A stretch of DNA of 6,155 bases from Chloroflexota bacterium (GTDB lineage: Bacteria > Chloroflexota > Anaerolineae > B4-G1): the NCBI GenBank assembly GCA_003648085.1, contig QMOC01000167.1, positions 1-6,155 of the forward strand. Reading direction: 5' to 3'. Under the pieces are notes generated by a model, which saw nothing but the letters and a program-made list of their open reading frames with translations, had not been told where the DNA came from and searched no databases. The translations under genes were made by a program, and so were the position numbers. Of this stretch, positions 5,874-6,155 are shown piece by piece. Within the stretch, counting starts at the first letter, position 1. Every line of letters begins with the position of its first letter.

Positions 5874-5997
5874 CGAACTCGGAATCGGACGCAGATTCAC
5901 GCAGATTTTCGCAGATAAGATCAAAAAATCAGCGTTTGTCAGCGTTCATCTGCGTCCTAAAGAATATGTTTCAACGCTCTGCCTGGGGATGGCTGAG
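5874..5997 (+). repeat. 124-bp direct repeat, copy B, downstream of the cyclase gene
   Basis: This is a direct copy of 1021-1144 (120/124 identical, same orientation, 4853 bp apart). It begins with AACTCGGAAT at 5876, a decamer also found at 1265-1274. It ends with GGCTGAG, after which the two loci are unrelated. Copy B sits 105 bp upstream of the next gene, so both copies lie upstream of a gene on the same strand. Confidence 0.9.
5887..5957. repeat. 71-bp imperfect palindrome with 10-bp periodicity (copy B core)
   Basis: It has the same six-unit arrangement as 1034-1104. Two differences fall in the core. One lies in the unpaired centre (G to A at 5925). The other (A to G at 5938) turns an A-U pair into a G-U wobble if folded as RNA, so the structure is kept. 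Two substitutions are too few to prove selection on structure. Confidence 0.75.
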
Positions 5998-6086
5998 CAG
6001 TTACCTGAGTTGAAGCATAGATTCGTTCCATTTTGAATTCGCTTAGTGTTTCCGGCGCAGACCTTTTATGCAGAACTCCCGAAGAC

Positions 6087-6093
6087 AAAGGAG
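6087..6093 (+). promoter_or_regulatory. Ribosome binding site for the gene at 6102
   Basis: AAAGGAG lies eight bases before ATG 6102, which is good spacing. The earlier ATG at 6095, in another frame, is only one base from this site, so it is a poor start. Confidence 0.75.
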
Positions 6094-6101
6094 AATGAAA
6101 G

Positions 6102-6155
6102 ATGAAGACCCGATACTTGATTTTCTTGCTCGTTCTGGGTCCGATCTTGACGTTG
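6102..6155 (+). CDS. N-terminus of a probable secreted or membrane protein (3' truncated)
   Basis: Only 18 codons are visible, reading MKTRYLIFLLVLGPILTL. A short basic start (K2, R4) followed by a hydrophobic run from residue 5 is the standard beginning of a signal peptide or a membrane segment. The start is supported by a well-placed Shine-Dalgarno site. The cleavage site, and any lipobox cysteine, would lie beyond the window, so family and function cannot be given. It lies 440 bp after the cyclase stop, behind hairpins and repeat copy B, so it is probably transcribed separately. Confidence 0.7.
   Translation, partial: MKTRYLIFLLVLGPILTL

Larger units (their letters stand above)
5662..6101. 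other. Intergenic region between the cyclase gene and the next gene
   Basis: No credible gene is present; the short open frames cross hairpins and the 124-bp repeat. An 8-bp tandem repeat (GAATGGGT, GAATGGGC, GAAT) at 5652-5671 spans the cyclase stop codon. Then come the hairpins at 5747-5820, a small CTGAGT/ACTCAG stem (5845-5850 with 5859-5864), repeat copy B (5874-5997), and an AT-richer stretch (5998-6101) that should carry the promoter of the next gene. No clear -35/-10 pair is visible there. Confidence 0.7.

Noticed and set aside
1021..5997. CRISPR array or composite transposon suggested by the paired repeats
   Set aside because: Only two copies exist, 4.85 kb apart, with no regular spacers, no cas gene, and no transposase or integrase inside or beside them.
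6010..6038. TTGAAG and TTGAAT, 17 bp apart, as a promoter for the last gene
   Set aside because: The downstream hexamer is a poor -10 match; AT-richness alone does not support naming a promoter.
6095..6155. Alternative start ATG 6095 in another frame
   Set aside because: It lies one base after the AAAGGAG site, too close for initiation, and gives an acidic, undistinguished peptide, whereas ATG 6102 gives a signal-peptide-like N-terminus.

Overview
This window is GC-rich bacterial DNA, probably chromosomal. It most resembles a Chloroflexota-type (Anaerolineae-like) genome. Three things point that way: a secreted DUF11/PKD protein with a 'VGG..P' tail and a C-terminal membrane anchor, a very large cyclase-ATPase-TPR fusion, and intergenic DNA full of hairpins and of 10-bp-periodic 'CGCAGAT' repeats. 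The taxonomic call is inference; there is no rRNA or marker gene here.

Layout, all genes on the + strand. Positions 1-738 hold the 3' end of a cell-surface protein gene (DUF11 domain, PKD domain, one transmembrane anchor). Positions 739-1443 are about 700 bp without a credible gene: a GC-rich hairpin cluster just after the first gene, several dispersed short repeats, the first copy of a 124-bp repeat, and a possible promoter. Positions 1444-5661 encode a 1405-residue soluble adenylyl cyclase-like protein: two class III cyclase domains, a STAND/AAA-type NTPase, a winged-helix-like linker and about ten TPRs. Positions 5662-6101 are intergenic, with terminator-like hairpins and the second copy of the 124-bp repeat. 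A new gene starts at 6102 with a signal-peptide-like N-terminus and runs off the window.

The best-supported biology is the cyclase. Its two catalytic domains are complementary: the first keeps both metal-binding aspartates, and the second keeps the adenine-recognising Lys/Thr pair and the transition-state Asn/Arg. This predicts one working ATP-to-cAMP site and one degenerate site, as in mammalian soluble adenylyl cyclase (ADCY10). The NTPase and TPR parts probably act as a regulatory switch and protein-binding scaffold. The large gene appears to be transcribed alone and is bracketed by two 97%-identical direct repeats, each containing a 71-bp imperfect palindrome built from about six 10-bp units. 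Nothing in the sequence ties the surface proteins functionally to the cyclase.
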